A stretch of DNA of 64,000 nt, from NCBI RefSeq assembly GCF_000214825.1, contig NC_015581.1, positions 496,001-560,000 on the forward strand, in the 5' to 3' direction. This DNA is from Thiomicrospira cyclica ALM1 (lineage in GTDB: Bacteria > Pseudomonadota > Gammaproteobacteria > Thiomicrospirales > Thiomicrospiraceae). A program made the translations under genes and the position numbers. Shown here one piece after another: positions 44,626 to 53,257 of the stretch; the first letter of the stretch is position 1, and every line of letters starts with the position of its first letter. A model generated the notes under the pieces. That model was not told the origin of the DNA and ran no database searches. It saw only the letters and a program-made list of their open reading frames with translations.

Positions 44626-46941
44626 TTATCGACCCAGTGCGGCGTCGATAGTCGCTTTAAACTCCGTGGCGTTTTTAAAGCCAACCACCCGTTGTCCACG
44701 CTGTTCTACACCCTCAGGGTTGTAGAACAAAATAGCCGGTGGACCAACAATACCGAGTTCACGCATGAGTGCGCGGTGATCTGCTGTATTAGCGGTTACA
44801 TCTGCTTTTAATAAAACAACGCCATCGAGTGCGGCTTGAACCTGAGCATCACTGAAGGTGAAACGCTCCATTTCAATACAGCTGACACACCAATCGGCAT
44901 AAAAATCGAGCATGACCGGTTGGCCTTGCCCAACGCGTGCTTGGAGTTCTTCAAGGCTATTGATGTATTCAAACTGTAACTCAGCTTGCTGTTGCGCACT
45001 GCTACCGCCGCCTTGGAATACTTTTAGCGGTTGCAACAAATCGCGCGAACCGCCTGCCAAGCCAATCAGGATCACGAAGCCGGTTACTAGCAGAGATAAA
45101 CCGAGGCCTTTCCAGAGTTTGTGCCAGTTGGACTTGTCACCAATGGGTTCAAGTGCGCCCATGTAAATCGCCGCTACAATGAACAATAACGCCCAGCCGA
45201 TCATGCTAATCCAACCGGGTAGCACGCGATCAGCTAACCATAAAGCAACGGCCAGTAGTAAGACCCCAAAGACCGCTTTGACGGTATTCATCCAAGCACC
45301 AGCACGAGGTAAAAGCTTGCCGGCAGATGCGCCTAGCAGTAGTAACGGAACCCCCATACCTAAGCTCATGGCAAATAGGGCTAAACCACCAAGCATGGCA
45401 TCACCGGTTTGACCGATATAAATGAGTGCGCCGGCTAGAGGAGGGGCCACGCAAGGGCCAACAATTAAGGCTGATAAGAAGCCCATTATGGCAACGCCTG
45501 TTAAAGAACCCCCTTTTTGCTTGTTAGACAAATTCGTAATTTTGCTTTGTAGGCTGGAAGGCAGTTGGATTTCATAGAAACCAAACATTGACAGCGCTAA
45601 TAATACAAAAATAATAGCAAAGGTGCCGAGTACCCAAGGGTTTTGTAGTGCCGCTTGCAGGTTAGCGCCAAAAATACCAGCTAGTACCCCGGCAATGGTA
45701 TAGGCCATTGCCATTGCAAGTACGAACACCAACGAAATAATAAAGCCTTTACGAGCTGAAATATTTTGATTGCCTTGACCAACAATGATACTCGATAAGA
45801 TCGGAATCATTGGGAAAACGCAGGGTGTGAGTGATAGTAACAAGCCAAATACAAAGAAGGTAAGCACAACAATCCAGAGATTGGCGTTCATGAGGGTGTT
45901 GGTGATGCGATCCGCTTCAGACATTTGCGATGGGTCTGTTGGCGGTGCACTGGTTAGGCTAGGCGCCACACTTGTAGTTGCAGGGGCCGCGGTTGCCGCA
46001 GCAGTGGCACTGGCTAAACTACTTGCAGAGGGTGTGCCAAAACTGGCGCCATCAATAGTCACCTGTCGTGTCTCGGGTGGATAACAAACCCCAACATCGG
46101 CACAGCCTTGATAACCAATTTCAACCACCACACTACCCTGTACATCGGTTAGAGTGATATCCGCGGCACCTTGTCCATAATAGACTTCTACTTGACCAAA
46201 CAGTGGATCATCTTTCATCTTGCCGGCCGGCGTTACTACGCCAGCAAGGGTCGCCTGGCCAGACACCACCTTCGCAGTGATTTTGTCACGGTATAGATAA
46301 TAGCCGTCAGCCATTTGCCAGTTAGCCAAGATTTGGCCTTCGCCATTTTGGGTGTAAGAAAAGGCGAAAGCGTCGTCGACATCAAGTAAGCCCGTGTCTG
46401 TTAAACCGGTTTGGCTAGCAAGAAAATCATTTAGTGCGCGAAGAGAGCTTACTTCACTTGCCAGGCTGGCCGCTGAACCCGCGCTGGACGAGGAAGCCGT
46501 AGCCGGAAGATTAACTGCAACTTGTTGTGTTTGAGGCGGATAACAAACCCCAAACTCTTCGGAACAGCCCTGATAACGAATGGTCAGTGTGGCTTGTTGA
46601 GCCTGGCCTTGATAGGGTGCTTTTAGGGTGAAGTCTGTATCATAAATTTTTACCTGACCAAAGAAAGGATCATTTTTGTCTTTGGCGGCTGGAAATTGAA
46701 TCGCTTGTAGCTGAATATCGTTGGATTCCACGCCCAATCGATCTTGATATAAGTAGTAACCTGGTGCTACTTGCCAACTAATCGCTAGCTGTCCGTCAAT
46801 AATCTGTACAGGCTGAAGGCGAAACGCATCTTCAGGATCAAGTAAGTCATCTCCGGCCTTAAGTGGCAGAGCAATGATTAACAGGGTAATGAGTAGTGTT
46901 AGAAGTGGCAGGGGATTTCGAAAATAGGTCCAAGCCTTCAT
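44626..46941 (-). CDS. dsbD: Thiol:disulfide interchange protein DsbD with duplicated alpha domain
   Basis: Moves electrons from cytoplasmic thioredoxin across the inner membrane to periplasmic thiol proteins. 771 aa, about 200 longer than E. coli DsbD. A signal peptide is followed by two successive DsbD-alpha domains, each with a Cys pair: YQGCSEEFGVCYPP near residue 135 and YQGCADVGVCYPP near 280. Then comes the eight-helix beta domain (TPCVFPMIPILSS, GPCVAPPLAGA) and a C-terminal thioredoxin domain with DWCVSC. A class II FNR promoter lies upstream. AAGGAT precedes the ATG. Confidence 0.95.
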   Translation of the reverse strand: MKAWTYFRNPLPLLTLLITLLIIALPLKAGDDLLDPEDAFRLQPVQIIDGQLAISWQVAPGYYLYQDRLGVESNDIQLQAIQFPAAKDKNDPFFGQVKIYDTDFTLKAPYQGQAQQATLTIRYQGCSEEFGVCYPPQTQQVAVNLPATASSSSAGSAASLASEVSSLRALNDFLASQTGLTDTGLLDVDDAFAFSYTQNGEGQILANWQMADGYYLYRDKITAKVVSGQATLAGVVTPAGKMKDDPLFGQVEVYYGQGAADITLTDVQGSVVVEIGYQGCADVGVCYPPETRQVTIDGASFGTPSASSLASATAAATAAPATTSVAPSLTSAPPTDPSQMSEADRITNTLMNANLWIVVLTFFVFGLLLSLTPCVFPMIPILSSIIVGQGNQNISARKGFIISLVFVLAMAMAYTIAGVLAGIFGANLQAALQNPWVLGTFAIIFVLLALSMFGFYEIQLPSSLQSKITNLSNKQKGGSLTGVAIMGFLSALIVGPCVAPPLAGALIYIGQTGDAMLGGLALFAMSLGMGVPLLLLGASAGKLLPRAGAWMNTVKAVFGVLLLAVALWLADRVLPGWISMIGWALLFIVAAIYMGALEPIGDKSNWHKLWKGLGLSLLVTGFVILIGLAGGSRDLLQPLKVFQGGGSSAQQQAELQFEYINSLEELQARVGQGQPVMLDFYADWCVSCIEMERFTFSDAQVQAALDGVVLLKADVTANTADHRALMRELGIVGPPAILFYNPEGVEQRGQRVVGFKNATEFKATIDAALGR

Positions 46942-46983
46942 AATGTATCCTTATCATTATTATTTTTTTAAATTTTGGCTAAG

Positions 46984-47024
46984 ATTCTATCAAACCTTTT
47001 CTAAAGAAAGTTGATTTCTATCAA
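46984..47024 (-). promoter_or_regulatory. FNR-type activated promoter of dsbD
   Basis: TTGAT-TTCT-ATCAA at 47011-47024 is a perfect FNR/ANR box. On the minus strand TAGAAT (46989 to 46984) is a good -10. A start near 46977 puts the box centre about 41 bases upstream, the class II activator position. No matching -10 is found at that distance toward fxsA, so dsbD is the likely target, but fxsA at 47122 also reads away from the site. Confidence 0.7.
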
Positions 47025-47121
47025 GAAAGGTTTATGAAGGTGTGTTTTTTGTTTTGCTAACTTTTTTTAATCTTCAAAAAGTGGGACACTTAGCTGGCAC
47101 ATCATAAATTTAGGCGGACCC

Positions 47122-47667
47122 ATGTTTTTGTATTTGTTTTTAATTTTTATTGTTACTCCATTAATAGAGTTATACATTTTGATTGAAGTTGGCAGTGCGA
47201 TTGGTGCGCTACCAACCATTTTAATCATTATTGCCACCGCGGCCTTGGGCGGTATTTTAATGAAATATCAAGGTGTGCAGCTGGTCAAACAGACTCAGCG
47301 AGAAATGGCACAAGGCCATTTGCCTCAGCAAGCCGCACTTGAGGGGGCGCTGATCTTTATCGGTGGCATTATTTTGTTTTTACCAGGCCTGGTAACGGAT
47401 GTTATTGGTTTGTTGTTACTGCTTCCGCCAGTTAGGGCGAAGATGGCTAAGTTGTGGTTAATTCGTGGTGCTAAGCGTTATGCCTCACAACAATATCATT
47501 ATACCGTTGATGCGGAATGGCAGTCTCGCGACCCTGAGACGGGACGCATTCATCATCATCGTGTTCATCAGGACGGTCCCGTAGAGCAAGAGACAACGCA
47601 AGAAACGGCCAGCAACCCGAAAATTATTGAGGGTGAGTGGCGAGATGAGGATTCAAAAAAACAGTAA
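47122..47667 (+). CDS. fxsA: FxsA family membrane protein
   Basis: Inner-membrane protein of 181 aa. In E. coli FxsA relieves exclusion of phage T7 by F. The start FLYLFLIFIVTPLIELYILI followed by EVGSAIGALPTILIIIATA and LGGILMKYQG is the family signature, with a third segment FIGGIILFLPGLVTDVIGLL near residue 85. A His-rich stretch GRIHHHRVHQ follows, then an acidic cytoplasmic tail. The PGLV in segment three is encoded by a copy of the iterated palindrome. Confidence 0.88.
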   Translation: MFLYLFLIFIVTPLIELYILIEVGSAIGALPTILIIIATAALGGILMKYQGVQLVKQTQREMAQGHLPQQAALEGALIFIGGIILFLPGLVTDVIGLLLLLPPVRAKMAKLWLIRGAKRYASQQYHYTVDAEWQSRDPETGRIHHHRVHQDGPVEQETTQETASNPKIIEGEWRDEDSKKQ

Positions 47668-47711
47668 TACATACCAATCTAACCATAATAAAAATACGTT
47701 TGGAGGATATT

Positions 47712-48050
47712 ATGAAAACAACAAAGTGGCATTCAATGCGGCTTAAATCGCTTAGTCTAATTGCGGCGCCATTATTAATGGTGAGTGTTTCAGCAACGCA
47801 GGCAGGCGCTGATAACTCGGCTTTAGCAGACTCGAAGCCCTTGGTCATTCAAATTGAGTCGGTGGTGATGGGTACCGATGGACAGATGCGGGTTCGGGTG
47901 AATGGTCAGTATCTAACCCGTCATAGCGAGCGTGACGGTATTCGGGTGTTGGATATGAACTTTGATCAAGTACAGGTGCAGGCACAAGGGCAGGTGTTTT
48001 GGATGAAACCCCATCACACCCTAACCCTTGAAGACCTAACCCCGCGTTAA
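47712..48050 (+). CDS. Small periplasmic protein of unknown function
   Basis: 112 aa from ATG at 47712, preceded by GGAGG; a TTG at 47700 overlaps that site. A signal peptide (KTTKWHSMRLKSLSLIAAPL, cleavage after ATQAGA) leads to a short beta-rich domain with IQIESVVMGTDGQMRVRVNG and HSERDGIRVLDMNFDQVQV. No family recognised. It is 44 bp after fxsA and may share its transcript. Confidence 0.6.
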   Translation: MKTTKWHSMRLKSLSLIAAPLLMVSVSATQAGADNSALADSKPLVIQIESVVMGTDGQMRVRVNGQYLTRHSERDGIRVLDMNFDQVQVQAQGQVFWMKPHHTLTLEDLTPR

Positions 48051-48086
48051 GATCAGCACAGCCTGTTTAAGCAACGCCCAAATTTT

Positions 48087-49622
48087 TTAGGCTACGCCCA
48101 AGGCTTGGTAGAGTTTTAGCGGTTCGGTGAAGAAAAACTCGACCTGCTTAGTTAGTTCTGCCAAGTTATCGGCATCCGTGTCTAACCACTGACCATCACG
48201 ATGTAGTTTAACGCCGCGCTGCTTCAATAACCCCCACGCAAACGGTGCGATAGTGTCCGGCGTATTGTGACCAAATCGCATCGCTAGTAAAAACAGCATT
48301 TCGTAGCCTTGAACATCAACCCCGCCGCCGGTTACCGGACTGGCCAATACGGTAATATCGTCACGCCCGCGGGCTTTTTTCAACAAAAAGTGATTGAGCT
48401 GGTCGGTTTTAAGCTTGGCGTTGGCTATCTCATCGGTTGATTGTGCCAGTTGCAATGTTTGTTTACCAGTCAAGATCATCATGGCTTGCATGACCTTATC
48501 CATACCTATGCCCAAAGGCTGCATAGCCTGGAGTAACTCCCCTAACTTTTTAGGCTGGTAATCGGCAAAGAAGTCCAAAATAGGGCTATAGGTTTCTTCT
48601 TTGAGCTTGACGGGTCCCAGCATGCCATTAGCGCTCAACTCCACTTCATCACGTAGTTCGGTAAGCACCAGTTGCAGGCTAAAGATGGCTTCCATCTGTT
48701 CAAATTTATCTAAGCGCTTCGGCCCTTTAATCCACAAATCTTTGCGGAATTGTTGGTTCATACAAATATCGCGGACGGTTTCACGAAAGAGTGGATTGGT
48801 TTGATCGGCAATCATCGCTTCTTCCGCTTCAGTAATGTTGATCGCATTGACCTGATCGAGGGTGTTGGCCGAGCACACATAATCCAGTTTAATCGGACTT
48901 AACCAAGCGTGCATATCGGAAAAATGCATCGGTGTCCAATCATCACTAAAGTATTCATGGGCTAAATACTGGGCGTTTTGGTTTTTAACCAGGTCAAAGG
49001 TTTTACGCAGCCCCGGATTGGCTTGAAGATAGGCCGGGTTGGTGTCAAGCAATTGGTCGACAAATGCAAAGGCCTGACCAATTTTATTAACCGAGCTGTC
49101 GCCATTAATAGTCATAGTGTGGGCGTATTGATTAAGCAGGTGGCGAATCGGCATCATGGTAGCCCAGCCATTAGGGGTGTTGTAGCTAATGTAAAACACG
49201 CCACCGAGTTTGAGCTTACGGCCAATAAAATCCACCAGGATTTTGCGGTTGTCATCGGATACCCAGGTCCAGGTGCCATGCAGGCCAATAAAGTCAAACT
49301 CTGGTAAATCTTCTCGCTGTGCAAATTCAGCAAAGGATTGGTCGTATAAGCAGGCCTGGTTGTCGCAGGCGTGGCTCATCTCTTGGGCAAAACCCGCTTG
49401 CGTGGGACTAAAGTCGGTTCCAAACCAGCGGGTTTTACTACCTGCCGCATGAATGTTGATACTAACACCCTGACCAAAACCGAGTTCGCAGGCATTGATA
49501 TGTTCGGGTGGTGCAACGCCGGCATCTAATAAAGCTAAGCGGATTTGCAAGGGGTTGAGTTCTTTAAAATAACCGAATGTATAGTCAACATCAGCCGCGT
49601 AGCCGGCACTCCAGTTTGCCAT
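48087..49622 (-). CDS. Class I SAM methyltransferase with methyltransferase regulatory domain (copy 2)
   Basis: A 511-aa paralogue of the gene at 18252-19790. Shared landmarks in the same order are WSAGYAADVDYTFGYFKELN, CELGFGQGVSINIHAAG (SAM motif I), FDFIGLHGTWTWVSDDNR, GGVFYISYNTPNGWATMMPI and LAHEYFSDDWTPMHFSDM. The C-terminal half is helical and includes PVTGGGVDVQGYE. Substrate unknown. GGAGG upstream of the ATG. Confidence 0.75.
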   Translation of the reverse strand: MANWSAGYAADVDYTFGYFKELNPLQIRLALLDAGVAPPEHINACELGFGQGVSINIHAAGSKTRWFGTDFSPTQAGFAQEMSHACDNQACLYDQSFAEFAQREDLPEFDFIGLHGTWTWVSDDNRKILVDFIGRKLKLGGVFYISYNTPNGWATMMPIRHLLNQYAHTMTINGDSSVNKIGQAFAFVDQLLDTNPAYLQANPGLRKTFDLVKNQNAQYLAHEYFSDDWTPMHFSDMHAWLSPIKLDYVCSANTLDQVNAINITEAEEAMIADQTNPLFRETVRDICMNQQFRKDLWIKGPKRLDKFEQMEAIFSLQLVLTELRDEVELSANGMLGPVKLKEETYSPILDFFADYQPKKLGELLQAMQPLGIGMDKVMQAMMILTGKQTLQLAQSTDEIANAKLKTDQLNHFLLKKARGRDDITVLASPVTGGGVDVQGYEMLFLLAMRFGHNTPDTIAPFAWGLLKQRGVKLHRDGQWLDTDADNLAELTKQVEFFFTEPLKLYQALGVA

Positions 49623-49764
49623 GAATTGCTCCTCCGAGAGTCTAATGAATTATTTTTAGTTGCTTAGCATACCCTATGGGCTTAGGCACTGTTAAAAATT
49701 ATTGCCATTCGGTTGGGTTGTTACTGACACGATGCTTAATTGAGCAACATTATGGGCCAAATTA

Positions 49765-49977
49765 TTAGCAGCAAGACTTTGTACCGGGTGCTTGTTGAAT
49801 CGGTGGGCAGGGCACATCTCCATAGGAGCAATACACACAACAGTCGCCCGCTAAGGGCTTTAAGAGTGCGCCACAAAAGGTGCATTCATAAAAGTATTGG
49901 CAAGCATCCGTTGGCATCTGTTCGGTTTTTCTGTTGCCACATTCAGGGCAGGTCAGTGTTGAATTGATTTCTATCAT
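49765..49977 (-). CDS. GDCCVxC domain protein (copy 1, all-Cys form)
   Basis: A 70-aa protein of the GDCCVxC (seleno)protein family, which is often found near mercury-resistance genes; some members have selenocysteine in the GDCC motif. Here every position is Cys. Two CxxC-like pairs are visible: CPECGNRKTEQ near residue 10 and GDCCVYCSYGDVPCPPIQ near residue 47, with CTFCGALLKP between them, plus a terminal CC. AGGAGG is 7 bases upstream. It stands alone; its near-duplicate at 53684 is inside the mer-like operon. Confidence 0.85.
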   Translation of the reverse strand: MIEINSTLTCPECGNRKTEQMPTDACQYFYECTFCGALLKPLAGDCCVYCSYGDVPCPPIQQAPGTKSCC

Positions 49978-50096
49978 GCGAGTCCTCCTAATCTCACAAC
50001 TGGCAGCGAGTGTCTAGCACAATTGTAAGCCGTTTAGGTATTAGAGTTTGTTGTGATATAGTGAAAGCGAGTCCATAACGCCAAAAGGGGGTTGCC

Positions 50097-50675
50097 ATGA
50101 CTTTTTTTACGCCGTCAGTATTTAGCGTTTTTCGTGGGTTTTCGGTCGTTTTGTTGGCAGTTGTATTAGGTGTTGCTCAGGCGGCATCGGCGTTGCATCC
50201 CGATGTTGAGCGGATAATACAACAGCAGGTCGAGCCATCAGGTGTTGTCATTGAGGTGGAAAGTTTATCTCCCAAAGCGATGAGTGAAAATGTGACTTTC
50301 ATTCAGGCTCAAGTTGATGCACTGAAAGCCCAGTATCCTAATTTAGATGTGGTTATTGTCAGTCATGGTCGTGAATTAGTTGAACTTGCGAAGCCTGAGG
50401 TATCACCGCAACTTGGTTCAGCGTCTAGCCCATCAGCGCCTGCATTTTTAAGCGCTTTTGAAAATATGTCCACTAATCAGGGCGTAACCGTGCATGTCTG
50501 TGCCGTGGTTGCCGGTTGGGAAGGCAAAACCGATCAGGATTTTGTGAGTTTTGTAGATGTTTCAGCCTCTGGTGAGGCGCAAATTAATGACTATCGTGCA
50601 CTGGGGTATGAGGTGGTGATTATTGAGCGCTTGTCGGATGAAGATCGCAAGTCATTGCAACCGGTGGCGGATTAG
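50097..50675 (+). CDS. Periplasmic DsrE/DsrF-like protein
   Basis: 192 aa with a signal peptide (VVLLAVVLGVAQAASA) and a DsrE-like fold. The pattern is LKAQYPNLDVVIVSHGRELV near residue 80, then VTVHVCAVVAGWEGKTDQDF with a conserved Cys near 136, and FVDVSASGEAQINDYRALGYEVVII. Members of the superfamily bind sulfur or act in sulfur relay; the periplasmic version has no fixed assignment. Its 3' end overlaps the convergent rsuA-type gene by 24 bp. Confidence 0.7.
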   Translation: MTFFTPSVFSVFRGFSVVLLAVVLGVAQAASALHPDVERIIQQQVEPSGVVIEVESLSPKAMSENVTFIQAQVDALKAQYPNLDVVIVSHGRELVELAKPEVSPQLGSASSPSAPAFLSAFENMSTNQGVTVHVCAVVAGWEGKTDQDFVSFVDVSASGEAQINDYRALGYEVVIIERLSDEDRKSLQPVAD

Positions 50676-51344
50676 CATGAGCCGCTCTTGGTGTGACAGG
50701 CCACGGTATTGATTCGCGGCTAAATCGCCAAGATGCAAATGCATAATCCTTGTGCGCTGGAGTTTTTCTACGCGGTAACCCAGCGCTTGGCACATACGCC
50801 GAATTTGTAGGTTGAGTCCTTGGGTGAGTAGGATGTTAAAAACCTGATCGCTAACTGGCGTGACAACACAGGGCAGGGTAATAGTCTGTAAAATCGGCAC
50901 CCCCGCCGCCATAGCGCTTAAAAAAGCGGACGTGATTGGTTTATCCACCGTCACTAGATACTCTTTCTCATGCCCTTGTTCCGCCCGCAAAATCGGATTA
51001 AAAATCGCGCCATCATTGGTCAGCAATAACAAGCCTTCAGACGCCTTATCAAGCCGCCCGACCGCAAACAGCCGTTGCGGATAATCTAACGCATCCACAA
51101 GATTGCCTGGCACGCTTGGGTCGTTGGTACACACCACGCCCGCCGGCTTGTGATAAAGCAAGTAAACGGGTTTTGGTTGTTCGTCCAGCGGTTGCCCATC
51201 CAGTAAAACTACATCCTGCGAATCGACATTTTGACCAACCTGAGCAGCAAGGCCATTCACCTTAACCCGTCCCGCCAAAATCAAACGATCCGCTGCCCGT
51301 TTAGAACAAATCCCGCGTTGACTGAAATATTTATTGATTCGCAT
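50652..51344 (-). CDS. rsuA: RsuA-family 16S rRNA pseudouridine synthase
   Basis: Modifies uridine in small-subunit rRNA. 230 aa. S4 domain at residues 1-45 (RINKYFSQRGICSKRAADRL then LAGRVKVNG). The catalytic domain has LLYHKPAGVVCTNDP and FAVGRLDKASEGLLLLTNDG near residue 95 with the catalytic Asp, and GLNLQIRRMCQALGYRVEKL near 177. The first 74 codons and about 25 bp upstream are duplicated at 53060-53280. RsuA versus RluE/RluF cannot be told with certainty. Confidence 0.88.
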   Translation of the reverse strand: MRINKYFSQRGICSKRAADRLILAGRVKVNGLAAQVGQNVDSQDVVLLDGQPLDEQPKPVYLLYHKPAGVVCTNDPSVPGNLVDALDYPQRLFAVGRLDKASEGLLLLTNDGAIFNPILRAEQGHEKEYLVTVDKPITSAFLSAMAAGVPILQTITLPCVVTPVSDQVFNILLTQGLNLQIRRMCQALGYRVEKLQRTRIMHLHLGDLAANQYRGLSHQERLMLIRHRLQ

Positions 51345-51366
51345 AGCAGCCTATTCTAACCAATAC

Positions 51367-51374
51367 CAGGCCTG
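51367..51374. repeat. Intergenic copy of the iterated palindrome CAGGCCTG
   Basis: ACCAGGCCTGGT 22 bp upstream of rsuA. The similarity between rsuA and its partial copy at 53 kb ends exactly here: CCAATAC is shared, then the palindrome is replaced by unrelated sequence. Confidence 0.9.
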
Positions 51375-51446
51375 GTTGTGAGCGATTGACGGAATGTATC
51401 AATATTGACGCACACGGATAATGTGAAACAATCTATGTGTGATTTT

Positions 51447-51483
51447 ATTAACTATCCATGTATAATTTGATTAACTATCCATG
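51447..51483 (+). promoter_or_regulatory. Direct repeats and -10 upstream of the MazF-type module
   Basis: ATTAACTATCCATG occurs at 51447-51460 and 51470-51483, 23 bp apart, with TATAAT at 51461-51466 between them. The arrangement suits autorepression by the antitoxin complex. The ATG of the antitoxin is 17 bp downstream. Confidence 0.6.
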
Positions 51484-51499
51484 AGCTAAGGACTTCACT

Positions 51500-51748
51500 A
51501 TGCAAAGGGTTAACTCTTCAGATATTTTACGCAAGCCTGCGTTACTGAGCTCCTCAGATGTTTTATATATTGAGGATGGGCGCAAGCATATTTTAAAAAG
51601 TGTGCTGTTGCCGATTGATTTATATGAAACGGTTCGTGAACAAATTGAAGCCGAACTCTATTTGCGAAGAAACGCTAAAGCGCTTGACGCCAAGGCGTAT
51701 GCTGAGTTTAGTGAGACCGAGCAGGTTGTTGAGGATCTAGCGCTATGA
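51500..51748 (+). CDS. Antitoxin of a MazF/PemK-type module
   Basis: 82-aa protein preceding a MazF-type toxin, overlapping it by 4 bases. AAGGA lies 9 bases upstream of ATG. Sequence features are DVLYIEDGRKHILKSVLLPI, then an acidic helix ETVREQIEAELYLRRNAKAL and a Glu-rich end. The fold is not one I recognise with confidence; MazE/PemI-like by position. Confidence 0.7.
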   Translation: MQRVNSSDILRKPALLSSSDVLYIEDGRKHILKSVLLPIDLYETVREQIEAELYLRRNAKALDAKAYAEFSETEQVVEDLAL

Positions 51749-52095
51749 TCCGCCGGGGTGAGGTCTATCTTGTCAATTTTGGCAAACAATACAATAGCGA
51801 ATTCGGCAAGGTTCGACCCGCGCTAATTATTCAAAATGACTTAGCAAACCGTGTGCTTGAACGAGTGCACTTTAAAGGCGTCACCGTGATTCCATTGACG
51901 ACCAACCTGGTTGGTGGTGATTTGCGCGTTAAAATTGACGCACGAGATAACCTAAAACAAACCAGTGAAATCTGCATCAATGAGCTTTGCACACTCGATC
52001 TTTTACGCATTCAGCCATCCCCTCTTTTAACAAAACTGAACAGCGATGAGCTAAACGAAGTCGCACTCAAGCTGCGCCAACACCTTAGTATTTGA
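51745..52095 (+). CDS. MazF/PemK-family endoribonuclease toxin
   Basis: 116 aa. The MazF signatures are present: IRRGEVYLVNFGKQYNSEFGKVRPALII near residue 1-30 (in parts, with GKVRPALI), VTVIPLTTNLVGGDLRV near 50, and QTSEICINELCTLDLLRI near 75. It cleaves single-stranded RNA at short motifs when free of antitoxin. Intact in length and motifs. Confidence 0.9.
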   Translation: MIRRGEVYLVNFGKQYNSEFGKVRPALIIQNDLANRVLERVHFKGVTVIPLTTNLVGGDLRVKIDARDNLKQTSEICINELCTLDLLRIQPSPLLTKLNSDELNEVALKLRQHLSI

Positions 52096-52121
52096 TTGTC
52101 GGAAAAACAGTGATAGGTTAA

Positions 52122-52210
52122 CAAAGTTTATACAAGTCGTTTGGTGCCGGAATGCACCAACGATTTGAAACCGTGTTTAAGGTAATCGAAGCAATGGATT
52201 TGCAGTTTAA
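52122..52210 (+). pseudogene. HTH antitoxin-like relic
   Basis: An open frame reads GAGMHQRFETVFKVIEAM then DLQFKR. RFETVFKVIEAMDLQ matches the pattern after the HTH of XRE antitoxins such as HipB (compare IETLFKLLSVLDLELEI in the third hipB). It stops matching near 52210, where the modC copy begins. Confidence 0.4.
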
Positions 52211-52213
52211 GCG

Positions 52214-53257
52214 TTACTCCGCCAATGCCACCGATTTAATCAGTGCATAGACCACCAGGCCTGGTTGTAGGTTTAGGCGTTGGGCGGATTGTTGGGTTAT
52301 TTCGGCGAATAGGTGTTGCTGGTTGTCGAGGCGTAAGCGTACCAGTAAACGGTGGTCGGGTTGTTCGATCAGTTCGTCGATTTTGACGGGCATGTGGTTG
52401 ACGATGCTGAGGTCTTTGGGGTTGGAGAGGGCGAGGCTGACATCGCGGGCGAGTACGCGAATCCGCACGGGTTCTTGGTTAGTGCGGTTGAGCGGTTTGA
52501 CCCAGAGTGTGTTATCACCGAGTTGAATCTGTTGCAGGCCATCGCTAACCTTGCCAGGTTGGCCAATTAAAACGGAGACCGCGCCTTGTTCGTCAAATAG
52601 CGGGGAGTCGGGGCGGGAGAGGGTTTGTTGCAGGCTTTCGAGTTGTTCAACACGGCCTTGGTTTAACAGTAGCACTTGGTCGGCGAGGCGTTCGACTTCT
52701 TCCGGTGAATGGGTGATGAGTAGGATCGGTAGCTTGGAGGCTTTGGAGACGTCTTTGATCAGAGGAATCAGTTCGTTTTTGGTGCGCCAATCGAGTGCTG
52801 ACATGGGTTCGTCGAGCATCAGAATTTGCGGGTTGGAGAGCAGGGCGCGTGCGATGCCTACGCGTTGTTTCTGGCCGCCGGATAGGGTGAGCACCGATTG
52901 GTTGAGCAGGTTGCCAAGATTGAGCAGTTCAATCCAGCGGTCTTGCTGGGCGCGGTGTTGTGAGCGCTCGAAACCGGAGCGTTTGAGTGCGTAATCTAAA
53001 TTACCTTGCACGCTGAGGTGTGGCAAGAGCGCGGCATCTTGAAACACCACGCCAATCGGCTTGTGATAAAGGAGGTAAATGGGTTTGGGACGTTCACCTA
53101 ACGGTTGCCCGTTTAATAAAACCACATCCTGTGAATTCAGCTGTTGACCAACTTGAGCTAGTTGCCCATTCACCGCGACCTGCCCCGCTAAAATTAAACG
53201 ATCTGCCGCCCGTTTAGAACAATCCGCGCGTTAACTTAAATATTTATTAATGCGCAT
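52214..53257 (-). pseudogene. Chimeric duplicate: rsuA 5' part fused to modC 3' part
   Basis: From 53257 the frame reads as the start of rsuA (RINKYLS, stop, RADCSKRAADRL) with a nonsense codon at residue 9. It continues as rsuA to LLYHKPIGVV near 53060, then switches in frame to modC at FQDAALLPHLSVQGNLDYAL and follows modC to its end. The modC part matches 57574-58422 at a constant offset of 5360 with scattered substitutions and no indels. It lacks Walker A, so no ATPase is expected. A GTG at 53173 could still give a 319-aa hybrid containing the ABC signature, Walker B and the MOP domain. Confidence 0.88.
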
